NCBI RefSeq assembly: GCF_018294505.1
Contig: NC_057795.1
Location: forward strand, 234,605,035 to 234,669,034
Direction: 5' to 3'
DNA length: 64,000 bases
Origin: Triticum aestivum
Taxonomy: Eukaryota > Streptophyta > Magnoliopsida > Poales > Poaceae
Below the pieces are notes generated by a model. That model saw only the letters and a list, made by a program, of their open reading frames with translations, had not been told where the DNA came from and ran no database searches. Of the stretch, positions 44,229 through 54,846 are shown piece by piece (position 1 is the first letter of the stretch; the number at the start of each line of letters is the position of its first letter). The position numbers and the translations under genes were made by a program.

Positions 44229-47070
44229 ACCTCGACTTGGACCACGCCCACGCATGCCGCAGACAACCCCTCGTCCTCTCTCCTGGCCGCCGAGCCGTTG
44301 TCGTGGCCACCCGTGCGTTGCGTCCACGGTGAGCCATGGGTCGGCTACTTAAGGCCACCCAGGCCTCCCTCTGGACCCCCTTCGCTCTCTCTTCCTCCAA
44401 GTGACCCCCTAGACCAACCCACTCCCCTCCTTGCGCCCTCCATGGCCCTCCATGGCCGAAGAGCCGTCGTCGGCCCCGGGCTAAATTCGCCTTGCCCGAG
44501 CCCCCTTCCCTCCATCTATGGGCCTGAATGCATCGCCACCGAGCCCACGAAGCTCCCTCGTAGTCCGGTTACTCCTCCCGGTGGCCATAGTGTTGTGCCC
44601 ACCATCACCGCTGGCCTCGTCCGCCTCGACTAGCACCCTCCAGGACCTGGGCCTCCCTGGGCCATGTTGATGGGCAGATCCGAAGAAACTTGCTTCCCCG
44701 AGCACGCCCATGCCTCGGGCACCCCAAATGATGGCTTGTGGCACCGGCTGGCCGCCGTTGATGCCGCCCCTGCCTATGCTCTGTTCGAGCGGGAGGTGGG
44801 GGATGAGCCTGAGAGACGGACCCGGCCAGCCGGCCAGCCAGTCAGGCCAAGCCACTGACACGTGGGCCTGCCCCGTTTAAGTGGACACGGTCCATTGCAT
44901 GCCACCTTTCGTGAGGGAAGGGGTATTCACCGAATGCGCCATCAACGTGGCGACCAGGGCGCTCATGGCCGTGCAGCTTGGCAGGCCCAGTGCACTGCAG
45001 CGCTATACTACGCTTAGTATGCAGTATAGGTATATCTACTTTTCCTTTTCCTTTTCCTTTTTCTTTTCAGTAGATTCAAACTTTTACACAAGGCTCATTT
45101 CAAATCCAAATTTGATGATTCAAATTTCCACTAACTCCATAAATCAAGGTCTATTTGATGAGCCATAGTGAACATTTTTACTCTACATTGTTCCCAATGG
45201 ATCTAGTAAATAGGTCATTTATACTCCTAAACCAGCTTCAAAAAATCCATAGAATATTTCATTTGAACTCCAAATCCAGTGAAACCAATTTCTAAATGTT
45301 TCTAAAATCATGCCTGATTTAATGGGTACTTTTGCTCATTTTTATAAAAGGCATTATGCAGACAACTTGAAGATCCAATTAAATCGCTTGTTTCCATCAT
45401 ATTGAAATGTTAAAAATATCTATTGATCCAATCCAATAAAACCACTTTGGCTATTTTTCATATAACCAGGGAAGTCCTAGAAAAGTCAAATCCACATTTT
45501 TAGTGCACTTTTATTTTTGCCTTGTTGTGTTGCTTATTGTGATCGTTTCCGACATTAGCTGACGGAGTAGACGGAATACTCAGAGATGGACCAGAAGGAT
45601 TGAAGACCTTGCAGAGCCAGGCAAGCTGCCCTTTGACCATGATATACCACTTTTGTTCATCGATAAATTTTGTATGCATGATGATGGTGTTGATGATGAA
45701 CTTGCTACGCATGTTGCATTGATGCACGGTCCGTTGATACTTGCATGATTCGTAGCTCTGTTTTGTGCTTAGAGATACGATGGTGAAACCATAGTTGTTG
45801 ATGCATGGACTTGCATATATTCCATGAAAATCACCTTGAGAGAAATCTTTCAAAAGCCCAATGGGTGCCACTAATGCCCTTAGGAGATAATGATGAACTA
45901 GGTCACTACTTAGTGGAGAAGTAGTGTATCAAGGCTTGATTAAAGTGTTGTTCCCAGAGATGGATTAGATCTAAGATTGTCTATCGTCCCAACCAGACAT
46001 GTACAACCACACTACCCATTATGGGACGGGGCATTATTGATTACCTAGTTCATGCTAGCTTGGATGCCCGCATTACTAGTGATGAGAGTGGCGTGGTCAC
46101 TCTCGAACGGGGTCGTGCATGGATAGGCGACCATGACTGTTTTCACAGGACACCGGACACACCGTTGGTACCCCGTGTTCGCATTATGTGATAGATCTGG
46201 GTGCGTGGCTCCACTGAACTAAACCATGACTATGGGACGGGGGCTATTTACAATCGAGTGGACTCTATGTTAGTCACGACTAGGGAAAGGTAGTGATCGG
46301 GTGCTTATCAGGGGTGCTTGAGGTACCGCGGGTCGTGGATGAAATGAAAGCTTCCCCGATCTTGTGGGTAAAGTGTGCAACCTTTGCAGAGTGTCAAACT
46401 ATTCGAATAGCCATGTCCACAGTGAAGGACAGTTGGGTGGTGCTGCTTAGACTCTGTCCATATGTGTCGGACAAACAACAAGGTTTGGTAATATTGATGA
46501 TGTGATTCATGAGGATGTCATGATGAGCTTGAGCATGAGTTGTTCATAACTCTTTCTCGATGTTGATGTCTGTAACCTCCTAATACTTGCTGCAGACGCA
46601 TTCATATCCTTGATAAATGTTGATCGTACTTGCATGAGAAAAACTAGCTTTCCGTAAAAATGCCAAATTAGTAGTAGAGCCTTGCATAATTATTCTGTTA
46701 TCACACTTGGGTTGCTTGGAAGTACATTCGAACGTACTCACTGGCTTGTCCCTAGCTATTTACTTGCCCAGGCTTGAAAGATCAGGTATACGAAGAAGAG
46801 TTTTTTGGTGACGATCGTGTGAGCTATGATGCTTCCCAGTCAGAATGCCTATAGGGTTAAGGCGGACGACATGGGTCCAAGTTGTCATTGAAGATTTCCA
46901 CTGCGATGATACACTCAAGACTTGACCATAACGGTCCTACTTGTGTAAGATGGTATGTATGGATGTAAGGCTCTTGTTACTTAGCTTCTGTGTGTTCAGT
47001 AAGCATTCACCTATGGGGTCACTGTACACGTGCATTCGATGATCACGACTTATGAGTCGGGGTCCCCACA
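42505..47070 (+). repeat. 3' LTR of a Tekay-like gypsy element, about 4.6 kb
   Basis: It starts near TCCGTCACACCCAGATTTTC (probably a worn TGTCACACC) and ends GAGTCGGGGTCCCCACA at 47,070. It contains two interleaved direct repeats (AAATAAACCCTCCAAC at 42,641 and 42,702; ACTCCTATTAGATATAGG at 42,664 and 42,769), a GC-rich zone (43,900-44,900) with shadow frames, a CT microsatellite, and the GAAGACCTTGCAGAGCCAGG-type segment near 45,575. No host gene is supported. Family names such as Laura or Latidu come to mind but are unverified. Confidence 0.7.
44174..44228. repeat. (CT)n microsatellite
   Basis: About 40 bp of pure CT, then TTTCTTTCTTTC. Confidence 0.95.
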
Positions 47071-48135
47071 GACATCGTCCATAGCAACACCTCGATGTCC
47101 CTCATCCACCGCGCCAGATGAGGATCCGTCGTCGATCTCGTCGTCCCACCGGTTTAGCTACCCCGTCCTCCAGCTCTAGGGAGACGCCCCGACATTCCCC
47201 TCGTCTTTCACGCCACCTCCATTCCGACACCCCAGTCTTCACCTCCACCACCGGAAGAGTAGCATCATCATCGATTCCTTGAATGAAGCTGAGGCCAAAT
47301 CGGCACCACCAAAGACGTTCTACACTAATCGCCGCATTTTCTTCTTGATTCGATCTTACGGTGCTGCTGGCGCTCGGTTCTGAGCCGACATGGCGCGGCT
47401 CCATCCACGGCGGCGTCGCTGACCACTTCCTCCACGACGTCGCTCCCTCGGTGGCGACATCCACACCAGTAGGAGATGTTGCTGCTTTGGCTCTCGCTCA
47501 CGCTGCTGCTCTACTCTTGCTCTCGGTCCCCTGCCTGATCTGCTCTTGCTCTTGCTCTTTCTCACGCTGCTGCTCTCGCTCTTGCTCTTGCTTGCACTGC
47601 TGTTCTAATCTTGTGTGCGCTGCTGCTGCAAGAGCAGCTGATCCTGCTCACCCTCGAGCCCCTGCAGCTGCTACCCGAGATGCCGCTGCACGACCAGCTG
47701 CCCTGGCTCTTGCATGCACTGCTGCTCCGGGCGCTGCTGCGGCTGCTACTAGTGCATTCAGTTTCGGCAGTAAAATTTAGTTTCGACAACAAAATTCAGT
47801 TTTGTCAGCTAAATTCAGATTCGACAGTGAATTCTGTTTCGACAGTTAAGTTCAGAGATGAGCGCTGATGTATTTTACATCTAGCACTTTGTGGTTATGT
47901 ATTTTATGTCATCTATTAGAGATGCTATTAGAATTCCACTCAGGTTAACATTGTCTCTCTTGTCCTACTTCAGCCTCGCCGTCGTACAACTCACCGGAGT
48001 GCTCCAACGACAAAACCCTCCATCATAGTGGAGCAGTACCCTGGGCTCCATCTCCAGACGCCTAAGATCTTCTTCCCCTCCTTCGACATCCAAATCAGCC
48101 GAGGCATCCTCACCGAGCAACCCAATCATCACTGG
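47071..48135. other. unassigned sequence with GCT/CTTGCT-rich tract
   Basis: Between the gypsy LTR and a CACTA end. 47,480-47,740 is rich in GCTGCTGCT and CTTGCTCTTGCT units. 47,757-47,860 holds five units of about 20 bp with core AAATTCAGTTTCGACAG. No frame is convincing; Leu/Ala-rich translations are composition artefacts. Confidence 0.5.
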
Positions 48136-48275
48136 TACACGTCAGTGCTATACAAACGGTTTTAAACCCCTTTCCGCGACGACATTTTGAACCGTCACCT
48201 AGTGAGTGTGGGCGATTGGGGGTCCTTCCCACACAACCTAGAAACCGTCGAGGATAGGGACCCTACAATACTCCT
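48136..48275 (+). repeat. CACTG-type terminal sequence
   Basis: Shared with 4155-4293 in opposite orientation (about 85%). Starts CACTGGTACACG and includes GTGAGTGTGGGCGATTGG. Confidence 0.7.
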
Positions 48276-48968
48276 TTTCATTTTTGGTCGCATTGCCATC
48301 GCAGTCGGTATTCTGTGGTGCTACGTTTATGATGCCCGTCCCATCACAAATGGTTCACTATTATAGAACGTGTATGATAAGCATACAATCACACACAGTC
48401 GCTTTTCATGAACCGTATGCGATAACTAATTTAGAAGATGTACTAATCATTGTACGAGCGACAGATAGGATAATGAAATGTCGGACCATCGTAACATCAT
48501 CGTACACGACAACTATCACACATGCTATTCTATGGTGCAACATTTATGATGCATACTTCATCAGAAATAGTTCATGGTTGCGAATCGTGTACGATAAGGA
48601 AACTATCGCAAATGGTTAGTTTGCCAGCACCGTTTGTGATATTGTCTGACATCCCACACGCTTTGCAAACGGCAACTGTGTGCACACTTGCACACGTTTC
48701 CTCTCTGTGAACCGTCTCGGATTATGGTGTATATTGCAAACATTTGTATTTTACCAACCGTGTGTGCCGTAACAACCTGGAGAGCGTAAATTCACCGTAA
48801 TTTAATTGGTGCTATATCAAATTGAAATTGAAATTGAATGTATGCTATAGCTTTATTCATATCCATCAGGTTCAGACAACCAACGAATTATTCGATTCAT
48901 AGGTACACATCAAGAATTACATAAGAACCAAATAAAGAATGATGAATCATAGTTGTATACTTGCACTA
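48276..48968. other. subterminal region of the 48,136 element
   Basis: Contains scattered TCACACACAGTCG, AACCGTGTGTGCCG and TGAACCGTCTCGG phrases that echo the ACACGGT repeats at 52,301-52,605. No gene. Confidence 0.5.
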
Positions 48969-49664
48969 TTAAAGATGGTAAAGAAAGAGGTGAAATACAT
49001 TCTGGTTGCTGAACAAGGTGAAGTGGAATGCCCATATTGTGCCCTCCTCCATGTAGAAGGCACGCACGACTCTAGTCCAACCCCTTGTGATGGCCGACCA
49101 CCCACCCTTCACGGTCTTCATGGAAACATCTAGATAATCATCGTGTTCTGGTAGAAATACTTTAACCTTTGCATGCCCACCAATCATGTAGTTTGATAGG
49201 TAATCTTTAGTAAACCGCTTTGGGAACCACTACAAAGGAAAAAAATTCACACATTGTCATCTAACACAACTCATTATGGGCAGTAAAAAGAAGGCTGCAG
49301 AGCTCTTACTTACCATCCTGCAGTTCGCTGTTGTATTGGATAAAGTGTAAACAAATAGTTTAATTTCCATCTTTTGATCCATTTTACTAACAATCTTTAT
49401 CAGCTTCCTCACATGATGCTGGTTCATCGATATCTGATTTCCCCATACGCAGAAAGGGTCAAAGCGCGGATCTTTACCAATGACATACGTACCTAAAAGC
49501 ACCAAGTTTAATATTAGAAGATAAACACCAATTACACAATGATGTAGTACAACACTCTTATATAATATCTTATAACATCCAATATACTCTCATATTAGAT
49601 GAATTAACATCTTATATTATGGGCGGGAAGGAGTTTATTGCATTCTTACAAATTATTGGTTGAT

Positions 49665-49966
49665 TAACTACTGTTGTATCCATGGATTAGAGTTAGTTTG
49701 AGCTAGTTCGGGCTCAAATAGCCCTAAAGTATATCTAAACATCAGGGCTATTTTGAGCTAGTCGCATCTATAACCCACCAAAAAAAACTATCCAACCCAA
49801 GAGGTGCTAATTAGGGCTAGTTCTCCTAGTGCATTTACTGTCAATCTAAGTATCTAATCCCGTCATCCAAACACCTCTTTGGATGGAGTTAGTTCAGGGT
49901 TAGTCATGAGCTAGAAACTAACTCTAACCTCTAAGCCAAGTTGAGTATCCAAACAGGGTTGTGTTG
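49665..49966. mobile_element. MITE-like inverted-repeat element
   Basis: The left side TAGAGTTAGTTTGAGCTAG and the right side CTAGAAACTAACTCTAACC are inverted copies. The right end reads GTATCCAAACAGGG, a typical non-autonomous DNA element terminus. TSD not resolved. Confidence 0.5.
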
Positions 49967-50604
49967 TTGTTGTTGTTGTTCCTGCTGCTGCTCTTCTACG
50001 TGTATCTAGATATCATCAGAACATTAAGCTAACACTCTTCCTTGTTGCTACGTTGCCTAGGATTGCATATGTAGACGTTAAGTACAGTGCATGTTGCTAT
50101 GTAGCCTCAGATATATTACATATGGCCCTAGTTAACCTAACGATAAATGCGTTGCAGATATATTCAGTTAAAAGTCTGATTCACCGATTAGTCCCTTATC
50201 AGCCCCCGATCTATACGGTACCAGCTACCGATATCCTGACTAGTGAGCATATATAAGCCATGGGATGAAACGAACCTCGATGGAAAACAACAGTCGTTCC
50301 CAAAATTGTTCTGTGTACGGACATCGAGAAGCATGTTAAGCACAACAGGCTAAACATCAACCAAAATTATCCACGGCAGACAAAATAATCTCCAATAGGT
50401 AGCTTCAGTGTGCAGGTTTAAGCATGCTAGTAAAGCAAAACAAGTGAAAAGGTGTGTTAACTGCAACAGGCCTAACATTTAACAACAAGCAAACATAGTC
50501 ATTCAAACTGGTATTGTGCCGGTCTAAGTACACTGGTTATTGTTAAATAAAAATGGAAAGGCGTGTTTAACTACAAGATGTAGCAACCAAATGTAGTCAT
50601 TCAT

Positions 50605-50856
50605 GCCTTGTTTGTTTCAGCTTCGCTTGGATTTTAATCACATATGGATTCGCTTCAGTGGTGAAGCTGTTTCTGCGAATCAGCTTCACCACCAAAGGAC
50701 ACTTTGAGGTGCTTCAGGAAATTGCACTAAAAACGACCCAAATCCAGATTCAGCTTCACTGGCAAAGCTGATTCCAAATAGCTGTTTGTTTTGGATTCCA
50801 GATTCGGCTTCACTGGCAAAGCTGAATCTGGTCCCAGAATCCGAAACAAACATGGC
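50605..50856. mobile_element. MITE, 252 bp, 3-bp TSD CAT
   Basis: Terminal inverted repeats GCCTTGTTTGTTTC and GAAACAAACATGGC match at 13 of 14 positions. CAT flanks both ends (50,602-50,604 and 50,857-50,859). Inside are repeated GCTTCACTGGCAAAGCTGA(A/T) segments. A 3-bp TSD fits PIF/Harbinger or CACTA-type MITEs; the superfamily is not settled. It lies in the presumed large intron of the B3-like gene. Confidence 0.7.
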
Positions 50857-52099
50857 CATAGTGGTATTGTTGAAACTGGTACTGATGAAATTGAACAACA
50901 CAATTCATACTTGCACATATAGAACATCATGTTGTGAATAACTAGAATAAACAAGGCATACTACAAACAACCAAAGATAGCATTTGAAACTAGACATATG
51001 CTAACTACAAACAACAGAACAATCAAAAAGTTTAGAAGAGGCATATGCTAGCTATAACAGGCTTAGTAGCAAGCAAATATATGTGTTCCTATTGGTATGT
51101 TTAAAGCTGGATTGATGAAATGTACTGCACAGTAAATAATTGCACATACAGAGCATCGCATTGCGAACAACTGAAATAAACAAGGCATACTGCAAACAAC
51201 CCGATATAGCAATTAAAACTAGACATATTCTCACTACACCACAAAAGGGACTCGACAAAACAAATCATGGGTTTCCCACTGTGAAGAGGCACGACAAAAC
51301 AAATCATGGGTTTCCTCACTTGTCACAGATGGGCTCATTCCCATGTGAAGAGAACGGACCCTGGATGCGCTCCATGTTGTCGCAGATGGGCTCCTTCCCC
51401 TTGGAAGAGCACGACCGTAGGGTGCCCTCCCTGATGTCGTAGACGGGCTCTTTCCCCTTGGAAGAGCCGGAGAGGGTGCCCTCCTCATGGTCTCCGTCGA
51501 TGAGGTCTGACTTGGAAGCTGTGGATCCCAAGCCAGCATCGCAGAACATGTCCTTTAGAAATGACAAAAGGGGCTCGATGGCTGTGTAGGATGGCAAGTT
51601 GTTGACAGCGAGCCAGAGGAGATCAGCGGTGGGGCCATGCATGAGATCGATGGTGGTTGAACCCGAGGGGTTGGGAGTGAGCCACTTAACCTATGACATA
51701 GCCCGCCTTAGGTTGTCGCTGTCCATGACCTCGATGTCGTAGCCGGCGGAAGAGACATGCCCGCATACTCTAGCTCGTTGCTTGAGTTCCTACTGCCAGT
51801 AATGGTCGTCAGCTTCCTCGGCGACGTCGGGCGAAGAGACCGCGATACACCTCTTTTGGGTTAGTCGCTCCTCGAGCTCCACGGGAAGCGTAGCCGGGCT
51901 TAGGCTGCGATGCTCTGGAGTGGGGGATGGGGATGGGGATGGGGATCTGGGGAAAAAGGGGCATTTGGCAGGCGTCATCTAAGAAACTCAGGGCGGCCTT
52001 GGTATGGAAATCGGTGGGTAAGCTGCATGGGCAAACTGGCAGATGTTGACAATGGAGGTCCCACGGCGACGGCAACGGCGGCGGCGGCATCAGGGACCT

Positions 52100-52200
52100 T
52101 GCTAGGGTTTCAAGCGAGGGAGGGTGTGTGTGTGTGTGGGCGCGCGAGCGCGCCCGAGGAGGTTTTGGTGTGTGTGTGTGTGTGTGTGTGTGTGGAGGGG
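52100..52200. repeat. (GT)n tracts
   Basis: Two GT microsatellites, 52,124-52,139 and 52,168-52,193, around GCGCGCGAGCGCGCCC. Confidence 0.9.
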
Positions 52201-52300
52201 GTTGTTTCTGAGGAAATGACGCGGGTACTGAAAATCTTACAACGCTGGAGTCAAATGTGGGAGTGAAATGCCGGGGCTAATGAAAATTTTGATGATGGTG

Positions 52301-52605
52301 CATCCCACACGGTCCGAAGATAACAACCGTGTGTTATGGAACAGAAAACCCTCGAGGTGGACAAATATTTTCTAGGGGTAGGCGGGATTGGGAACAAGAA
52401 ACATCGCACACGGTCCGAAGATAACAACCGTGTGTTATGAAACACAAAAACCATCCTTAGACAGGCAAATATTTTCTAGGGATGCAGTGGGATTGGGAAG
52501 AAGAAACATCACACACGGTCCGCAGATAACAACCATATGTTGTGAAACAGATAAACCCTCGAGGCGGGCAGATATTTTTTAGAGGGGGAGCCTTGTTGAG
52601 CCCAA
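52301..52605. repeat. three tandem units of about 103 bp (ACACGGTCCGAAGATAAC)
   Basis: Units begin at 52,301, 52,402 and 52,507. Each holds CACACGGTCC, ATAACAACC and GTGTT (together an inverted ACACGGT...ACCGTGT arrangement), then AACCCTCGAGG and GATATTTT or AATATTTT. Confidence 0.85.
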
Positions 52606-52859
52606 TGTACTGTGCGGATGTGTGTGTGACAGGGGCACCGGCGTGGCACATGGTTAGTTTGAGTGAACCGTGTATGTTGTGTCATCCGACTTGTCTAATG
52701 TTCATGAATTTGGCGAAAAATGATGCGGGAGAGGGTCAGAACACGAACACACTTGCATGTGGACCAAATTTATATGTATGAAAAGGGTGGTTTGATTTTC
52801 AAATACCAAATGCAACTTCGATGTCGCACCTATCTCACAAAGCGCACGATATTGCTTGC
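52606..52859. other. no gene seen
   Basis: Short segment between two repeat arrays; includes GTGAACCGTGTATG, possibly the last subterminal motif of the element to the left. Confidence 0.4.
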
Positions 52860-53345
52860 CCCCCTTGTGTCAGCACGAAGGGAATCCTCAGCTATGAATG
52901 CATGCCCCGCCCACTGCCCCAACCGAGGGTCACCTAGCAAAGTGCGAAGTAGCTAGCAGGCCCCTCCCTCGTGTCAGCACGAAGGGAATCCTAAGCTATG
53001 AATGGATGCCCCCCAACTGTGGTTCACCTAGCAAACTGCGAAGTAGCTAGCTGCCCCCCTCGTGTTGGCATGAAGGGAATCCTAAGCTATCAATGCATGC
53101 CCCCCGCCCCCAACCGATGCTCACCTAGCGAAGTGCGAAGTAGCTAGCAGCCCCCTCCCTCGTGTCGGCACGAAGGGAATCCTAAGTTATGATAGGATCG
53201 ATGCCCCCCCAACCGTGGTTCACCTAGCAAACTGCGAAGTAGCTAGCAGCCCCCTCTCATGTCGACACGAAGGGAATCCTAAGCAATGATGCCCCCCCAA
53301 CCGAGGTTCACCTAGCAAAGTGCAAAGTAGCAGCCCCCCACACAC
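52860..53345. repeat. minisatellite, five units of about 98 bp
   Basis: The phrase CGAAGGGAATCC recurs at 52,876, 52,980, 53,071, 53,171 and 53,269. Each unit also contains CACCTAGC(A/G)AA, TGCGAAGTAGCTAGC and a C-run. Units differ by 5-15%. Confidence 0.92.
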
Positions 53346-53394
53346 ACTTTTAAGTCGGCGGGCCAGAGAGGCATCTCACCAAGATTGATCATAA

Positions 53395-54105
53395 AACAGA
53401 CCAAGAATAATCCACCTTGGTCGTACAACCACTCTCTTATTGCTGGTCAAAGTGATGGTCGTCCATGCGACCCCAAATAGGCTAGCTCGCCAATAATCAC
53501 GCAAGTAGTTAGCTAGTCCCCGGAGACAACCACTGCATGCGTCTGGCCCAAACATATGTATGGATCAGGTGTGTTTTTTAGTACACAATGGAACAACTTT
53601 GATGTGGCACCGTGATTTCGACTAGAAATCCCACACTGAGTGAGGGTTAGGTTGATGATGCATATGTATGTTACACCACACTTCAAGCCAATGACGGGGA
53701 TTCATGCACGCTTGCGTGCATAGTATATGCGCTCCAACTTTATTTAGGTCTGAATCTCACCATGACCTATACTACGATAACATGAACCAAATGAAGAATC
53801 CGCCATGGTAACCTATCTTGTTATCGGTCAAGGTGATCATGGATGTCCATGCGGGCCCATGAATATATAGGCTTGTCGCCGATAACCACGCGAGGGAGTG
53901 TACCGCTCAAAGACAACCATCACATGCATATGTATGGAGGTGATGCGTGCATGCATGTTTGAATACCATTTCACAACATTGATGTGGCGCGTGCGTCGAA
54001 AATCGTACAGTCTCCCCACACAGAGCGACATCGGTTCATGACGTGTCGTTGTACTAGCCCCTTCGACTCGATGGGAGGGATTCACGCGTACACATGCATC
54101 CATGT
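53395..54105. repeat. two diverged tandem copies of about 350 bp
   Basis: 53,400-53,680 and 53,795-54,030 share, in order, GAATCC, TCGGTCAA or TGGTCAA, TCCATGCG, ATAGGCT, ACAACCA, CATATGTATGGA and TTGATGTGGC. By-eye identity is about 65-70%, so the duplication is old. No coding frame. Confidence 0.65.
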
Positions 54106-54109
54106 GTGC

Positions 54110-54118
54110 TCACACACA

Positions 54119-54166
<48 letters not shown>
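54110..54166. repeat. (CA)n microsatellite
   Basis: Nearly pure CA over 55 bp. Confidence 0.95.
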
Positions 54167-54169
<3 letters not shown>

Positions 54170-54204
54170 GCGTGATTCCTGAGATCTCGTAGAAGAAAAA
54201 AAGT

Positions 54205-54846
54205 TAAAAATTCCCTCCCAACCGTCCCCCACCTCCCGCACCTCTCACTCTCCCCTCGATCCCGACTGCCCTCGACCCACCCATCGCCGCCCCAGACCCC
54301 CCCCCACCAACCCGCCGCCGCCCCAGAACCCCCCGATAACCCGCCGCCTCCGCTGCCGCCCCCGCCCTCCTTCCACTGCGGCAGGGCGGCCTCCCTCTCC
54401 CTGCTTCCACTGTGGCGGGGCGGGCTCCCTCTCCCTACTTCAACTACGACGGCGGCGGCCTCCCCTGAATGCTGAATCCGGCAGCGGCCTCCCCCCTGAA
54501 TCCATCACGACCACGGCCTCCCCCTGGTTCCAACGCGGCGACTGCCCCCCCCCCCCCGCATGCTTCTGCAAACCACCGATGCCTTTCACCGGCGACAGGC
54601 TCCTCTGCGGGCAGTCTTGGCAGTGGCGGTGCCCTCCTCCCCTTGGGCCCCTCCCTTCCTCTGCTTCAACCAGGCCACCGCCGCTGCGCCACCCGCCCCA
54701 AGCGTCGTCGGCCCTCCATTTCCTCCGTTGAATCCATCGTGGACGGCACCCTGCTCCTCAACGTCGGCACCACATCCAACTTTGACTACGATGGGACGAC
54801 AATGTTACATGCATTATCGCTACCTTTATTCCTGATTTCTCTATAA
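54205..54846 (+). other. GC-rich proline-coding island, possible gene 5' fragment
   Basis: A C-rich segment with an abrupt change to AT-rich sequence at 54,790. One frame (54,469-54,846) gives a 125-residue Pro/Ser/Arg-rich product ending VESIVDGTLLLNVGTTSNFD. A strongly GC-rich 5' end that falls off downstream is typical of grass genes, but no domain is recognised. C-runs of 9-14 bases inside suggest simple-sequence expansion. It may be a captured or dead first exon. Confidence 0.3.

Larger units (their letters stand above)
48969..51978 (-). pseudogene. B3-like domain protein gene carried in a transposon, with nonsense mutations
   Basis: Minus strand. Exon 1 starts at ATG 51,978 (MTPAKCPFFPRSPSPSP), continues VELEERLTQKRCIAVSSPDV ... 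DDHYWQ, TAG, VCGHVSSAGYDIEVMDSDNL, TAG, WLTPNPSGSTTIDLMHG and LLWLAVNNLPSYTAIEPLLS to 51,316. It holds repeats SSKGKEPVYD / SSKGKEPICD / SSHGNEPICD. A likely short exon near 50,320-50,260 reads MLLDVRTQNNFGNDCCFP. The last two exons are 49,315-49,492 (YVIGKDPRFDPFCVWGNQIS) and 48,969-49,229 (WFPKRFTKDYLSNYMIGGH ... GWTRVVRAFYMEEGTIWAFH), separated by a clean 85-bp GT-AG intron (49,230-49,314). The end block resembles a plant B3 DNA-binding fold. Exon joins upstream of 49,492 are uncertain. Confidence 0.6.
48136..52700. mobile_element. CACTA-type element with B3-like gene (right end not found)
   Basis: The left terminus reads CACTGGTACACGTCAGTGC at 48,136, with 139 bp of homology to 4155-4293 in inverse. 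Inside are an intron-containing gene on the minus strand, two MITE candidates, and repeats of the ACACGGTCCGAAGATAACAA type. I could not find the matching right terminus, so 52,700 is approximate and the superfamily call rests on one end. Confidence 0.5.

Noticed and set aside
44106..44633. Arg/Glu and Ser/Leu repeat frames
   Set aside because: They are produced by the (CT)n microsatellite and GC-rich LTR sequence.
47361..47868. 139-residue and 85-residue Leu/Ala/Cys-rich frames resembling membrane proteins
   Set aside because: The translation follows from GCT and CTTGCT simple repeats; no start context, intron or homologue supports a gene.
49565..49650. Stowaway MITE end (TCTTATATTATGGGCGGGAAGGAG)
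   Set aside because: Only one end resembles the Stowaway terminus; no matching TIR or TA duplication was found.
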